Shown: positions 1 through 8,004 of the stretch, one piece after another | Layout: each line of letters begins with the position of its first letter | Position numbering within the stretch: position 1 is the first letter of the stretch | Source of the DNA: Clostridiales bacterium | Lineage (GTDB): Bacteria > Bacillota > Clostridia > Oscillospirales > Oscillospiraceae | Assembly: GCA_004555655.1 (NCBI GenBank) | Contig: SFHJ01000034.1 | Coordinates: forward strand, 1 to 19,087 | Direction of reading: 5' to 3' | Length of the DNA stretch: 19,087 nucleotides | Translations under genes and position numbers: made by a program | Notes under the pieces: generated by a model | The model's input: the letters and a program-made list of their open reading frames with translations, nothing else | Told to the model about the DNA's origin: nothing | Database searches by the model: none

Positions 1-62
1 AGCTTAAACTGAAGGGCCTGACACCTGCTCAACACAGATATCAGACCCTTCAGGCCGCTTAA
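1..62 (+). pseudogene. 3' end of an IS3-family transposase (OrfB), cut by the window edge
   Basis: Reading from base 3 in the plus frame gives LKLKGLTPAQHRYQTLQAA and then a TAA stop at 60-62. The LKGLTPxxxR pattern is the usual extreme C-terminus of OrfB (DDE transposase) of the IS3 family, IS150 group. Only this tail lies in the window, so it cannot be said whether the gene is intact upstream; it is typed as a pseudogene only because it is partial here. The identification is supported by the terminal-repeat-like sequence that follows within ten bases. Confidence 0.72.
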
Positions 63-96
63 TTCAAAAAATGTCTAACTTTTGGGGTTCACTTCA
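1..96 (+). mobile_element. Right end of an IS3-family (IS150-group-like) insertion sequence
   Basis: The transposase tail (stop at 60-62) is followed at 71-96 by a sequence that reads TGAAGTGAACCCCAAAAG on the minus strand and continues TTAGACAT. IS3-family ends typically start TG and carry a CCCCAAAA..GTTAGAC block, so base 96 is taken as the outer tip. The left end and the target duplication are outside the window. Just beyond the tip is half of a hairpin that seems to belong to the terminator of the neighbouring HIT gene. Confidence 0.7.
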
Positions 97-123
97 CTGT
101 CCGATGGACAGCCGGTTTTTTCT
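97..123. terminator. Hairpin with T-run between HIT gene and IS end, probably a truncated terminator
   Basis: CTGTCC (97-102) and GGACAG (106-111) pair around a GAT loop. On the plus strand CCGG and a run of six T follow, so it can work weakly as a terminator for the insertion sequence. On the minus strand, downstream of the HIT gene, the arm reads CCGGCTGTCC while its partner stops at GGACAG where the insertion sequence begins. The expected matching CCGG and T-run on that side are missing, which suggests the insertion cut the HIT gene's own terminator. Confidence 0.5.
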
Positions 124-462
124 TTAATCGAACTTCCCCAGCGTTTTGCCGGAAAGTACATGAAAATGGATGTGGTGCACGGTCTGGCCGGCAAGTTCTC
201 CGACGTTCGTGACTACACGGTAGCCATCTGCAAAGCCCTGCTCTTTGGCAAGCCTGGCAATGACGGTGTAGATATGGCCGATCAGAGCCTCGTTTTCCTC
301 GGTGACTTCGGCAGCAGAAGCAAAATGCTGCTTCGGCACAACGAGGAAGTGCACCGGCGCCATGGGCGCGATGTCCTTGAACGCATAACACTTGTCGTCT
401 TCATAAACTTTCGCCGACGGGATCTCACCCGCGATGATCTTACAGAACAGGCAATCAGACAT
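124..462 (-). CDS. HIT-family (histidine triad, HinT-like) nucleotide hydrolase
   Basis: A 112-residue protein of normal HinT length. The family signature HxHxH is at H97-H99-H101 in HHIHFHVL, close to the C-terminus, and the N-terminal CLFC motif (C4, C7) with MSDCLFCKIIAGEIP is the common bacterial form. HinT proteins are cytoplasmic phosphoramidases that hydrolyse AMP-linked substrates such as aminoacyl-adenylates (family knowledge). The start is set by AAGGAGG seven bases upstream of ATG at 462. It lies only 12 bases after the alaS stop, so it is probably co-transcribed with alaS under the T-box. A HinT-type enzyme next to a tRNA synthetase would fit clean-up of stray aminoacyl-AMP (inference). 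An insertion sequence now sits just downstream. Confidence 0.93.
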   Translation of the reverse strand: MSDCLFCKIIAGEIPSAKVYEDDKCYAFKDIAPMAPVHFLVVPKQHFASAAEVTEENEALIGHIYTVIARLAKEQGFADGYRVVTNVGELAGQTVHHIHFHVLSGKTLGKFD

Positions 463-474
463 GATGATTCCTCC

Positions 475-3123
475 TTATCCCTTCAGCTTTTCGCTGACAT
501 AATCGTCTACTGCGGCCAGCGCGTTGTCGACCTTGAGTACCAGCGTGCCGCCGCCCATGGCAGAATCGGGCTTGCCGCCGCCCTTGCCGCCGACAATGGG
601 AGCGATGGCCTTGATGATATCGCCCGCCTTCACGCCCCTGGCAATCGCGCCCTTGCCGCACACGGCAAGCAGCGTCACCTTTTCTCCGTTCACCGCGCTC
701 AGCACGGCAACAATGTTCTCGTCCTTGTCACGCAGGAAGTCGCCCATCTTGCGCAGATCCGCCGCGTCAGCGTCGCCGCGTCCGGCGGTGACGACCTTCA
801 GGCCGCCGACGTTCTTGGCCGAGAACAGGAAACGCTCGACCTCGCCGGAGAAGAGCTTGTCTTTCATCTTTTCAATGCGCTGCTGCTGCTCCTTGAGCTG
901 GCTCAGCATGCCGGAAGCCTTGTTCAGAAGCTCGCCCGGCGTGGTCTTCATCAGATCGGACATCTGCAGCAGCTTCGCGTTCATCTCATCGACCTGGTTG
1001 AGGAACACCTTTCCCGTCACGGCCTCAATGCGGCGCACGCCGGAGGCGACAGACGATTCGCTCACAATGCGGAACGGGCCGACCTTGGCCGTATTGTCCA
1101 CATGCGTGCCGCCGCACAGCTCGATCGAGCGGCCGCCCATGTTTACCACACGCACCACATCGCCGTACTTCTCGCCGAAAAGTGCGATTGCGCCGAGCTG
1201 TCTAGCCTCGTCAATGGGCATTTCGCGGATCTCCACGCCCAGACCGTCGAGAATGCTCTCCGACACGATCTGGCTGATGCGCATCAGCTCTTCGTGCGTA
1301 ACGGCGGCAAAGTGCGTAAAGTCGTAGCGCAGCCGGTCGGGCTCGACGAGAGAACCAGCCTGATGCGCATGATCGCCCAGCACCTGCCGCAGCGCCATGT
1401 CCAGAAGATGCGTTGCGCTGTGCGCGCGCATGATGGCCATGCGGCGCTCGGTGTCGACGCTGGCATGCACCTGCTCGCCCACCGACAGCTCGCCCTCGAC
1501 GAGCTTGCCATAGTGCATGAACTTGCCGCCCTTGTTCTTCTGCACGTCCGTCACGAGGAATTTTGCTGTTTCCGTCTCAATGACTCCGTGGTCCGCCACC
1601 TGGCCGCCCATCTCAGCGTAGAACGGCGTCTGATCGAGCACCACGATGGCGTCTGTCTCCGCCGTAATTGCGCCGCGCAGCTCGTCTTCAGCCACCAGTG
1701 CCACGATCTTCGCATCGTCGGCAAGTGTAAAGTATCCGGTAAACTGCGTCTCCGGGATCTCCTTGCCGAACTCCACGCCGGCCCAGCCGAGATCGCCCAG
1801 CGCCTTGCGCGCCTCACGCGCGCGGACCTTCTGCTCCTGCATGAGCTGGCGGAACGCATCCTCGTCCACCGTCATGCCGGTTTCGCGCACCATCTCGATG
1901 GTGAGGTCGATCGGGAAGCCATAGGTGTCATACAGCTTGAACGCGTCTGCGCCGGAGAATACCTTTTCGCCCTTTTCGGTGTGCTCTTTGAGCATGTCGG
2001 CAAAGATTTTCATGCCGCCGTCGATGGTCTTGGCAAAGCTCTCCTCCTCGGTCTTGACCACGCGGGTGATATACGCCTGCTTCTCCCGCAGTTCGGGGTA
2101 CTGGCCCTCGTTTTCGTGCACGACTGTGTCGATAACTTCATAGAGGAACGGCTCATTCACACCCAGGAGCTTACCATGCCGCGCCGCGCGGCGCAGCAGA
2201 CGGCGCAGGACATAACCGCGTCCCTCGTTCGACGGCAGAATGCCGTCACAGATCATGAACGTGGCCGAGCGGATGTGGTCGGTGATGACGCGCAGCGACA
2301 CGTCGCGCTCATGCGACTGGCCGTAATGTGCGCCGGTCAGTTCGGAGACCTTGTTCGTGATGTTCATCACGGTGTCGGTGTCAAACAAAGACGCCACGTT
2401 CTGGCACACGCACGCCAGACGCTCAAGGCCCATGCCGGTATCGATGTTCTTCTGCACAAGCTCGGTGTAGTTGCCCTGGCCGTCGTTATTGAACTGCGAG
2501 AACACGATGTTCCAGACTTCGATATACCGGTCACAGTCGCAGCCCACGGTGCAGCCGGGCTTGCCGCAGCCCCACTCCGGGCCGCGGTCGTAGTAGATCT
2601 CCGAGCACGGACCGCACGGGCCTGCGCCATGCTCCCAGAAGTTGTCCTCCTTGCCAAAGCGGAAGATGCGCTCAGCAGGGATACCGATCTGCTTGTTCCA
2701 GATTTCAAACGCCTCGTCGTCGTCGAGGTAGACCGACGGGTACAGCCGATCCGGCTCCAGACCGACCCATTCGGGGCTGGTGAGGAACTCCCATGCCCAG
2801 GGCAGCGCCTCTTTCTTAAAGTAATCGCCGAACGAGAAGTTGCCCAGCATCTCAAAATAGGTGCCGTGGCGCGCGGTCTTGCCGACGTTATCGATATCGC
2901 CCGTGCGGATGCACTTCTGGCAGGTGCAGATGCGCGTGCGCGGCGGTACCTGCTCGCCGGTAAAGAACGGCTTCATCGGCGTCATGCCGGCGTTGATGAG
3001 CAGAATCGATTTGTCGTTCTGCGGAACCAGCGAAAAGCTGGGCAGGCGCAGATGTCCCTTGCTCTCAAAAAAGCGCAGGTACATCTCGCGCAGTTCGTTC
3101 AGGCCGTATGCCTTGTGTGCCAT
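475..3123 (-). CDS. alaS: Alanyl-tRNA synthetase
   Basis: An 882-residue class II synthetase of full length that charges tRNA-Ala with alanine in the cytoplasm. The catalytic domain occupies roughly residues 1-250 and includes MTPMKPFF (47-54) and GNFSFGDYFKKEA (94-106). The editing domain carries the two zinc/catalytic pairs H568-x3-H572 (HSATH) and C670-x3-H674 (CGGTH). A C-terminal DHHA1-like oligomerisation domain with a glycine-rich GGKGGGK stretch follows. The cysteine-rich insert CGKPGCTVGCDCD near 186-198 is seen in many Clostridia. The start is ATG at 3123 because AAGGAG lies eight bases upstream; in-frame starts further up fall inside the T-box leader. Expression is controlled by the T-box at 3157-3380. 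The HIT gene follows after 12 bases. Confidence 0.98.
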   Translation of the reverse strand: MAHKAYGLNELREMYLRFFESKGHLRLPSFSLVPQNDKSILLINAGMTPMKPFFTGEQVPPRTRICTCQKCIRTGDIDNVGKTARHGTYFEMLGNFSFGDYFKKEALPWAWEFLTSPEWVGLEPDRLYPSVYLDDDEAFEIWNKQIGIPAERIFRFGKEDNFWEHGAGPCGPCSEIYYDRGPEWGCGKPGCTVGCDCDRYIEVWNIVFSQFNNDGQGNYTELVQKNIDTGMGLERLACVCQNVASLFDTDTVMNITNKVSELTGAHYGQSHERDVSLRVITDHIRSATFMICDGILPSNEGRGYVLRRLLRRAARHGKLLGVNEPFLYEVIDTVVHENEGQYPELREKQAYITRVVKTEEESFAKTIDGGMKIFADMLKEHTEKGEKVFSGADAFKLYDTYGFPIDLTIEMVRETGMTVDEDAFRQLMQEQKVRAREARKALGDLGWAGVEFGKEIPETQFTGYFTLADDAKIVALVAEDELRGAITAETDAIVVLDQTPFYAEMGGQVADHGVIETETAKFLVTDVQKNKGGKFMHYGKLVEGELSVGEQVHASVDTERRMAIMRAHSATHLLDMALRQVLGDHAHQAGSLVEPDRLRYDFTHFAAVTHEELMRISQIVSESILDGLGVEIREMPIDEARQLGAIALFGEKYGDVVRVVNMGGRSIELCGGTHVDNTAKVGPFRIVSESSVASGVRRIEAVTGKVFLNQVDEMNAKLLQMSDLMKTTPGELLNKASGMLSQLKEQQQRIEKMKDKLFSGEVERFLFSAKNVGGLKVVTAGRGDADAADLRKMGDFLRDKDENIVAVLSAVNGEKVTLLAVCGKGAIARGVKAGDIIKAIAPIVGGKGGGKPDSAMGGGTLVLKVDNALAAVDDYVSEKLKG

Positions 3124-3156
3124 GTTGTTTTCTCCTTCTATCTTCATATGTTTTTC

Positions 3157-3191
3157 AAAAAAATAAAGCCCGCCCCGGTATAGGGGCGAGC
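3157..3191 (-). terminator. T-box intrinsic terminator
   Basis: GCTCGCCCC (3191-3183) pairs with GGGGCGGGC (3176-3168) over nine base pairs including one G-U, with a TATACC loop, followed by TTTATTTTTTT. The left arm overlaps sequence that would otherwise form the antiterminator with the T-box element, which is the standard T-box switch. Confidence 0.92.
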
Positions 3192-3380
3192 TTGCTCGCG
3201 GTACCACCCTAATTGCGCAAACGCGCATCTTAGCCATCCGGTAACGGGGATGAAGCGGCCTGCTCGTCACAGGCATGCTCAAAACTGGCTGCCGCGCGCA
3301 TAACCAAAGGGCTTGCACCGTCCCCTTCTCGCTTTGGGCGCTGTCAGCGCGGCTCGGTTTTTCATCGCTTGTCTCAATAT
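3157..3380 (-). promoter_or_regulatory. T-box riboswitch of alaS (alanine, specifier GCC)
   Basis: The leader RNA senses uncharged tRNA-Ala. Read on the minus strand it holds the conserved stem I block GGTGCAAGCC (3310-3319) and a specifier GCC at 3287-3289. The specifier lies ten bases before the end of TTTTGAGC, the same spacing I recall for the glyQS leader. The T-box proper AGGGTGGTACCGCG is at 3197-3210. UGGU in it can pair with the ACCA end of tRNA-Ala (discriminator A). A competing terminator follows directly. The 5' end is estimated from the promoter -10 box. Confidence 0.95.
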
Positions 3381-3387
3381 CGCTGCT

Positions 3388-3415
3388 ATTTTACCACAAT
3401 TACGCCGCTTGTCAA
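3388..3415 (-). promoter_or_regulatory. Sigma-A promoter of the alaS T-box leader
   Basis: Minus-strand -35 TTGACA (3415-3410) and -10 TAAAAT (3393-3388) are separated by 16 bases. The predicted start near 3380 gives a leader of about 255 bases before the alaS ATG. The promoter begins only 13 bases after the trhP stop, and no terminator lies between, so read-through from trhP into the T-box is possible. Confidence 0.85.
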
Positions 3416-3428
3416 CTGGTATTTTCCC

Positions 3429-4649
3429 CTATTGGGCGGATAAATCGACTGCATGGCGGACAAATGACATCGCGGGCACCGGCTTTGGCAGCTTTGCCGT
3501 AAAGCACATCTGCGGCGTGCGCGGCTCACAGATGGGCACGCCGTCCATGTCGTACATCTGCGAAACCGTCCACGAAAACGGCTTGCAGTCGGGCCCGACC
3601 AGCTCCACCACGTTGCCCATGCGGAACTTGTTGCGCAGGCTGAGCACCGCATTTCCTTCTTCGTCGCACGATTGCACCACCGCGCAGATCTGCCAATCGC
3701 GGATATAGCGCGAGGATTCTGTGTACTGGCCCGGCTCGCCGAAATAAAAGCCCGTGGAATAGCGGCGGTGCGAGACATGCTCGACCTCGTCCCTCCATGT
3801 TATGTCAACTTCCCGTCCGGCATATACGTCGTCCAGCACATGGCGGTACGCGCCCGTCACGATGGCGGCATAGTAGCTCGATTTCGCTCTGCCTTCAATT
3901 TTGAAGCAGTCCACGCCCGCGCGGATGAGCTCGTCCAGATGGTCGATCATGCACATGTCGCGCGAGTTCATGATGTACGTCCCCTTTTCATCCTCGAACA
4001 CGGGGAAGTATTCGCCGGGACGCTTTTCCTCCATCAGCGCGTACTGATACCGGCACGGCTGCGCGCACTGGCCGCGGTTGGAGTCGCGCCCGGTCATGTA
4101 ATTTGACAGCAGGCACCTGCCGGAATACGACACGCACATTGCGCCATGACAGAACGTCTCCAACTCCAGCTCCTTCGGTGTCTTCGCGCGGATCTCGGCA
4201 ATTTCGTCAATCGAGAGTTCTCTCGCCAGCACCACGCGCTGCGCGCCCAATTCATACCACGCACTCGCGCAGACGTGGTTTGCGACCGACTGCTGCGTGG
4301 AGATATGCCTCTGGCAGTGCGGCGCGTATTTGCCCGCAAGGGTAAACGCGCCCAGATCAGCCAGAATCAGCGCGTCCACGCCCGCAGCGTCGAGCTGCTC
4401 GAGATACGCGGGCAGCCGGTCGGCCTCATTGCAGCGCGGCATCGTGTTGACCGCCGCGTGTACGCGCACACCATGCGCATGCGCAAACGCGACCGCCTTC
4501 GGCAGCTCGTCCGGCGTAAAGTTGCCGGCAAACGAGCGCATGCCGAAGCTGGTGCCCGCCAGATACACCGCGTCCGCGCCATACAGCACGGCCATATTCA
4601 GTTTTTCCATGTCACCGGCGGGACACAGCAGTTCCGGTTTTGCCCGCAT
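3429..4649 (-). CDS. trhP: U32 peptidase-family tRNA hydroxylation protein (TrhP/YrrO-like)
   Basis: A 406-residue U32-family protein. The family signature ETFCHGAMCVSYSGRCLLSN is at 164-183, with C172, C179, C195 and C199 as the likely iron-sulfur ligands. The N-terminal half is a TIM-barrel-like region starting ELLCPAGDMEKL. Characterised relatives (E. coli TrhP, B. subtilis YrrO) hydroxylate uridine 34 of tRNAs to ho5U using prephenate; older annotations call them proteases or collagenases. ATG at 4649 follows the mltG stop without any gap (TAAATG), with GGAG nine bases upstream inside mltG, so translation is probably coupled. In B. subtilis yrrL(mltG)-yrrM-yrrN-yrrO form one cluster; here yrrM and yrrN equivalents are absent. 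A paralogous U32 protein with another substrate cannot be excluded. Confidence 0.88.
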   Translation of the reverse strand: MRAKPELLCPAGDMEKLNMAVLYGADAVYLAGTSFGMRSFAGNFTPDELPKAVAFAHAHGVRVHAAVNTMPRCNEADRLPAYLEQLDAAGVDALILADLGAFTLAGKYAPHCQRHISTQQSVANHVCASAWYELGAQRVVLARELSIDEIAEIRAKTPKELELETFCHGAMCVSYSGRCLLSNYMTGRDSNRGQCAQPCRYQYALMEEKRPGEYFPVFEDEKGTYIMNSRDMCMIDHLDELIRAGVDCFKIEGRAKSSYYAAIVTGAYRHVLDDVYAGREVDITWRDEVEHVSHRRYSTGFYFGEPGQYTESSRYIRDWQICAVVQSCDEEGNAVLSLRNKFRMGNVVELVGPDCKPFSWTVSQMYDMDGVPICEPRTPQMCFTAKLPKPVPAMSFVRHAVDLSAQ

Positions 4650-6011
4650 TTAGTTGTTCTCCATTTCAGCCAGGAAATCCTGATGCTCGTAGTAGGTTGT
4701 TGAGAAGTGGTGCACACCGTTCGTGCCCAGCGCGTAGAAATAGTAGTCCGTATCCGCCGGGTACAGTGCAGCGCGGATGGAGTTGATGCCGGGATTTGCA
4801 ATCGGCCCCGCGGGCAGGCCCGCATTGGTATAGGTGTTGTAGGGACTGATGACATACTTGTCGGCGTCACTCAAAACCTCCTTGCGCTCGCCCAGTGCAT
4901 ACTGGATGGTCGCGTCGATCTGCAGGCACGGATAGAGCTTGCTGCAGAGGCGATTATAGATGACAGAGGCGATGGTCGCACTCTCCGACGTTTTCGCCGT
5001 CTCCTTTTCCACCAGCGAAGCCACAATAATTACATCGTGCATGGTAAGCTCGGCATTTGCGATCTCTGTGTCGGTAAAGCCGCTCGCCTGCATCTTTTCG
5101 CGCAGGCGGTCATTGAGCGCCGCGACATCCTCATACATCTGATCGGTCAGCTTGTTGTCAAAGTTGCGCAGGAACTTGTCAATCACATTCTCCGGCTTGT
5201 CGTTTACATAAAACTCATACGTGTCGGGGAACAGATAGCCCTCCAGCCGTGTCTTGCTGCCGTATTCCAGCCCGCGCAGGAATGCATAGTCAAACTGGTA
5301 ATTTGCCGCCGTCTGCTCCAGCTCATCCACCGTGCACACGCCGTTTTCCGCCAGAAGCTGGAAGATATCCTTGCACTCATAGCCCTCCGGTACGGTGACG
5401 GTGACGGTTGCACGGTCGGTCGAGGTGGCAATCATGCCGTTCACCAGCGCATGATAGTCGTAGAGGTTATTGAGCTCATAGGTGCCCGGCTCGATCTTGC
5501 GCTCGGCGTGCGAGAACCAGCAGTAGAACTTGAACAGCCATTCATACTCCACAAGCCCTTCTTCCTTCAGCCGCCCTGCGACAGATGCGATCGATTCGCC
5601 CTCGGACACGGTGAACGTCACCGTGCGGTCAAGTTTTGTGAGCGCCAGCACGTCATCGGCGCATTTCCACGCGCCGACCGCCAACAGCACCGACGCCGCC
5701 AGCACGCAGCACACATACAAAAGTACCTTCACGCCCGCAGAAAGGCGCTGTCTGGGCGGTTCCTCCGCCTCTTCCTCCCCGATGTCAGTGTCGGCCGTAA
5801 GGTCGGCATACTCCTCGGGCAGCTCCGGCTCAAAGACGGGCATCTGCGGCTTTGTTTCGTCCGCATCCTGCTCCGCCTCGTCCTCACCGGTTCCCATCAG
5901 CGCATCCAGCCGGGCCAGCTCCTCGCGCGTGCTGCGCAGCAGCTCGTCGAGCGCATCACCGTCGAGCTGTCCGTTCTGCATATCAAAATTCTGATCTTCG
6001 CGCTCAGTCAT
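4650..6011 (-). CDS. mltG: Endolytic murein transglycosylase MltG
   Basis: A 453-residue membrane-anchored lytic transglycosylase that cleaves nascent glycan strands and so ends peptidoglycan polymerisation outside the membrane. Residues 1-90 form an acidic, Pro/Glu-rich cytoplasmic tail. One membrane segment spans about 93-115. The YceG fold follows: a LysM-like part with TVTFTVSEGES (130-140), EGYLFPDTYE (257-266), the catalytic LVEKETAK with E335, YNR (352-354) and NTYTNAGLPAGPI (392-404). All expected landmarks are present. GGAG six bases before ATG at 6011 sets the start. It lies 21 bases after the DJ-1-like gene and abuts trhP. The acidic tail is longer than in the E. coli protein, as in other Firmicutes. 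Confidence 0.96.
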   Translation of the reverse strand: MTEREDQNFDMQNGQLDGDALDELLRSTREELARLDALMGTGEDEAEQDADETKPQMPVFEPELPEEYADLTADTDIGEEEAEEPPRQRLSAGVKVLLYVCCVLAASVLLAVGAWKCADDVLALTKLDRTVTFTVSEGESIASVAGRLKEEGLVEYEWLFKFYCWFSHAERKIEPGTYELNNLYDYHALVNGMIATSTDRATVTVTVPEGYECKDIFQLLAENGVCTVDELEQTAANYQFDYAFLRGLEYGSKTRLEGYLFPDTYEFYVNDKPENVIDKFLRNFDNKLTDQMYEDVAALNDRLREKMQASGFTDTEIANAELTMHDVIIVASLVEKETAKTSESATIASVIYNRLCSKLYPCLQIDATIQYALGERKEVLSDADKYVISPYNTYTNAGLPAGPIANPGINSIRAALYPADTDYYFYALGTNGVHHFSTTYYEHQDFLAEMENN

Positions 6012-6032
6012 AGGCTGCTCCGTTCCGCGCCG

Positions 6033-6575
6033 TCAGCGCTCATATACGATTTCGGCGGCCACACGCTTTGCTTCGTCCTCGCCCTTGAGCGCGGCCAGCA
6101 GCGCAAGGCCGAAGTCCGCCGCGGCACCCGCGGCGCGGCCGGTAATGATCCTTCCGTCACGCACGACGCCGGCATTCTGCATCACGGCGCCGGCCATCTC
6201 ATCTTCACAGCCGGGGTAGCATGTGGCCCTTCTGCCCTCCAGCAGGCCCAGCTTTGCCAGGACTGTAGGCCCGGCGCAGATTGCGGCGACAAAGCCGCCC
6301 GCGTCATAGACCTCGCGCACGGCGCCCAGCGCCGCATTGCTCGCGCCGATGGCGCGCACGCCGCCGAGCCCGCCGGGCAGAATAATCATCTCCAGGCTTT
6401 TCACATCCAGTTCAGCAAGCGTACAGTCGGCCTCGACGCGCACACCATGCCCCGCCTCGACCAGCTTTTCCCCAATCGCGGCCAGCTTCACTTCCACACC
6501 GCCGCGCCGCAGAATATCGCAGGGCGCGACCGCCTCCAACGGCTCAAAGCCGGTTCCCAAAAGCATTGCAACCAT
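6033..6575 (-). CDS. DJ-1/PfpI-family protein
   Basis: A 180-residue single-domain DJ-1/ThiJ/PfpI protein. The start MVAMLLGTGFEPLEA matches the usual N-terminus with acidic residues E11 and E14. The nucleophile elbow AAICAGP places the reactive cysteine at C100, and LPGG (66-69) is the other family mark. Relatives act as deglycases, glyoxalases or chaperones, and many are labelled ThiJ without a thiamine role; the substrate here is unknown. ATG at 6575 was chosen because GGAGG is seven bases upstream, inside the end of tmk, and because upstream residues do not match the family. Only two bases separate it from the tmk stop, so it is translated from the same operon. A housekeeping repair role fits its position but is not shown. 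Confidence 0.9.
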   Translation of the reverse strand: MVAMLLGTGFEPLEAVAPCDILRRGGVEVKLAAIGEKLVEAGHGVRVEADCTLAELDVKSLEMIILPGGLGGVRAIGASNAALGAVREVYDAGGFVAAICAGPTVLAKLGLLEGRRATCYPGCEDEMAGAVMQNAGVVRDGRIITGRAAGAAADFGLALLAALKGEDEAKRVAAEIVYER

Positions 6576-6577
6576 GT

Positions 6578-7246
6578 TTATTCCTCCAGACATTTCATGA
6601 CATACGAGTAGATCTGCTCGTGAATTTCCTCCACGCTGCGCAGCAATCCGTTTTCGGTGCACGGCACAACCGTCCAGCCGTAATACTGCGCAGCCTCGAG
6701 CGCCGTTTCACGGCACTGGCGCAGATACGCTTCATCGCGCTCGTGGATGTCCGCGTGCGTACCGCTCTGCTGCTCGCGCCTGCGCATCAGCTCGATGGCG
6801 GTCTCAGTGGGCATGTCCAGACAGATCACAAGATCCGGCCGCGGCAGGCCCATACGCATGTATTCAAAATCGTACAGCCAGGCGAAAAATGCCTCGCGCT
6901 CTTTGCCCGTCAGCTTGCCGCCCTGATGCACCGCGTTGGACGTGGTATAGCGGTCGGAGAGCATCACACCGCCGCGCGCGTAATAATCCTTCCAAACCTT
7001 CTGATAGGACGCATAGCGGTCGACAGCATAGAATGTGGAGGCGGCGTAGGCATTGACGTCGGACGGCTTCTCGCCGAATTCACCGTTCAGATACATCCGG
7101 ATGAGCGCCGACGACGGCTCAAGATACTGCGGAAACTGCAGCTTTCTGAAATCGACCCGCTCACGCTTGAGCCGCTTGGTGAGCATGGTGAATTGCGTGG
7201 ATTTTCCGGAACCGTCTGTCCCTTCAAACACAATCAGTTTTCCCAT
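6578..7246 (-). CDS. tmk: Thymidylate (dTMP) kinase
   Basis: A 222-residue P-loop kinase. It phosphorylates dTMP to dTDP with ATP in the cytoplasm, on the way to dTTP. The Walker A loop GTDGSGKST is at 9-17 and the DRY motif SDRYTTSN at 97-104. The DRYTTSNAVHQ form resembles clostridial thymidylate kinases rather than the E. coli type. ATG at 7246 is chosen because MGKLIVFEGTDGSGKST starts exactly where the family starts, with AGAGGAAAG upstream. It overlaps the end of the wecG/tagA gene by 13 bases, so the two are translationally linked. A link with wall polymer synthesis through dTDP-sugars is conceivable but no dTDP-sugar gene lies in the window. Confidence 0.93.
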   Translation of the reverse strand: MGKLIVFEGTDGSGKSTQFTMLTKRLKRERVDFRKLQFPQYLEPSSALIRMYLNGEFGEKPSDVNAYAASTFYAVDRYASYQKVWKDYYARGGVMLSDRYTTSNAVHQGGKLTGKEREAFFAWLYDFEYMRMGLPRPDLVICLDMPTETAIELMRRREQQSGTHADIHERDEAYLRQCRETALEAAQYYGWTVVPCTENGLLRSVEEIHEQIYSYVMKCLEE

Positions 7247-7971
7247 TTTTTCTTTCCTCTTATCCGCTCGGCTACAACGGCCAGGATATATTTTGGCAGC
7301 CGCATCATGCGGCCCAGCCTTCTCGGCTCCTTGATGAGCCGGTAGAGCCACTCGAGGTTCAGCCGGATCATCCACTTCGGCGCGCGCCTGACCGTACCGG
7401 CAAATGCGTCAAGCGTGCCGCCAAGGCCAACCATCAGACGCACACGCAGCTCGGCCTGATGCGCCTGCATGAAAAGCTCCTGCTTCGGCGCGCCGAGACA
7501 CACGAACAACACGTCGGGCGCAGCTTCGTTGATCTTCTGCACCACAGCCGCCTCATCTTTAAAGTATCCATCAGCCATGCCGCAGATGACAAGGCCCGGA
7601 TTCTGCTCGAGCATCTTCTGCGCCGCCTGTTCGGCCACGCCGGGCTTGCTGCCGAGCAGATACAGCCGTCCGCCTGTTTCAGACAGCTCGCGCAGAAGCC
7701 CGGCTGCAAAATCCACACCCGCGACCTTCTGCTGAAGCGGTTTTCTGAGAATCTTCGACGCCAGCACCACGCCCGCGCCATCGGGCAGCACCATGTCGGC
7801 GGCATTCAACAGCGCGCGCAGCGCTTCATCGTGCATCGCCTCATACGCGATCTCGGCGTTCGGCGTGACCACATAGGACGCCCGCCCGCCCGCCAGCAGC
7901 TCGCGCGCGCGCGCCAGCGCGCCATCCATCGTAATATTGTCAAACGCGATACCCATTACGCCTGTTTTCAT
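7234..7971 (-). CDS. WecG/TagA/CpsF-family glycosyltransferase (ManNAc transferase-like)
   Basis: A 245-residue GT26-family enzyme. Members transfer N-acetylmannosamine or a related sugar onto undecaprenyl-diphospho-GlcNAc at the inner face of the membrane. Family landmarks are VVTPNAEI with T36, LPDGAGV with D64 (positions matching the proposed catalytic Thr and Asp of TagA), CLGAPKQE and GLGGTLDAFAG. The C-terminal segment RAPKWMIRLNLEWLYRLIKEP is the basic appendage thought to bind the membrane. The ATG at 7971 has GTGAGG 11 bases upstream; a GTG four codons earlier is possible but has no spaced ribosome binding site. It is the first gene of a five-gene operon. In many Firmicutes this family neighbours csaB and makes the linkage unit of wall polysaccharide; csaB is 2.2 kb away here. 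Confidence 0.92.
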   Translation of the reverse strand: MKTGVMGIAFDNITMDGALARARELLAGGRASYVVTPNAEIAYEAMHDEALRALLNAADMVLPDGAGVVLASKILRKPLQQKVAGVDFAAGLLRELSETGGRLYLLGSKPGVAEQAAQKMLEQNPGLVICGMADGYFKDEAAVVQKINEAAPDVLFVCLGAPKQELFMQAHQAELRVRLMVGLGGTLDAFAGTVRRAPKWMIRLNLEWLYRLIKEPRRLGRMMRLPKYILAVVAERIRGKKKWEN

Positions 7972-8004
7972 AGGCGGGCACACCTCACCATTATAATTTT
8001 GTAT

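Noticed and set aside
82..3183. A 1033-codon open frame on the plus strand across alaS and the HIT gene
   Set aside because: It is antisense to a full alanyl-tRNA synthetase with every motif in place; its sequence is rich in His/Arg/Leu/Ala as expected for a mirror frame of a GC-rich gene, and it has no ribosome site or family features.
3124..3318. Longer alaS product starting inside the leader
   Set aside because: The upstream codons lie in the T-box, and the ribosome site AAGGAG fits only ATG at 3123.
4707..6611. A 634-codon plus-strand frame opposite mltG and the DJ-1-like gene
   Set aside because: Mirror frame of well-supported genes; composition is typical of antisense frames and there is no recognisable domain.
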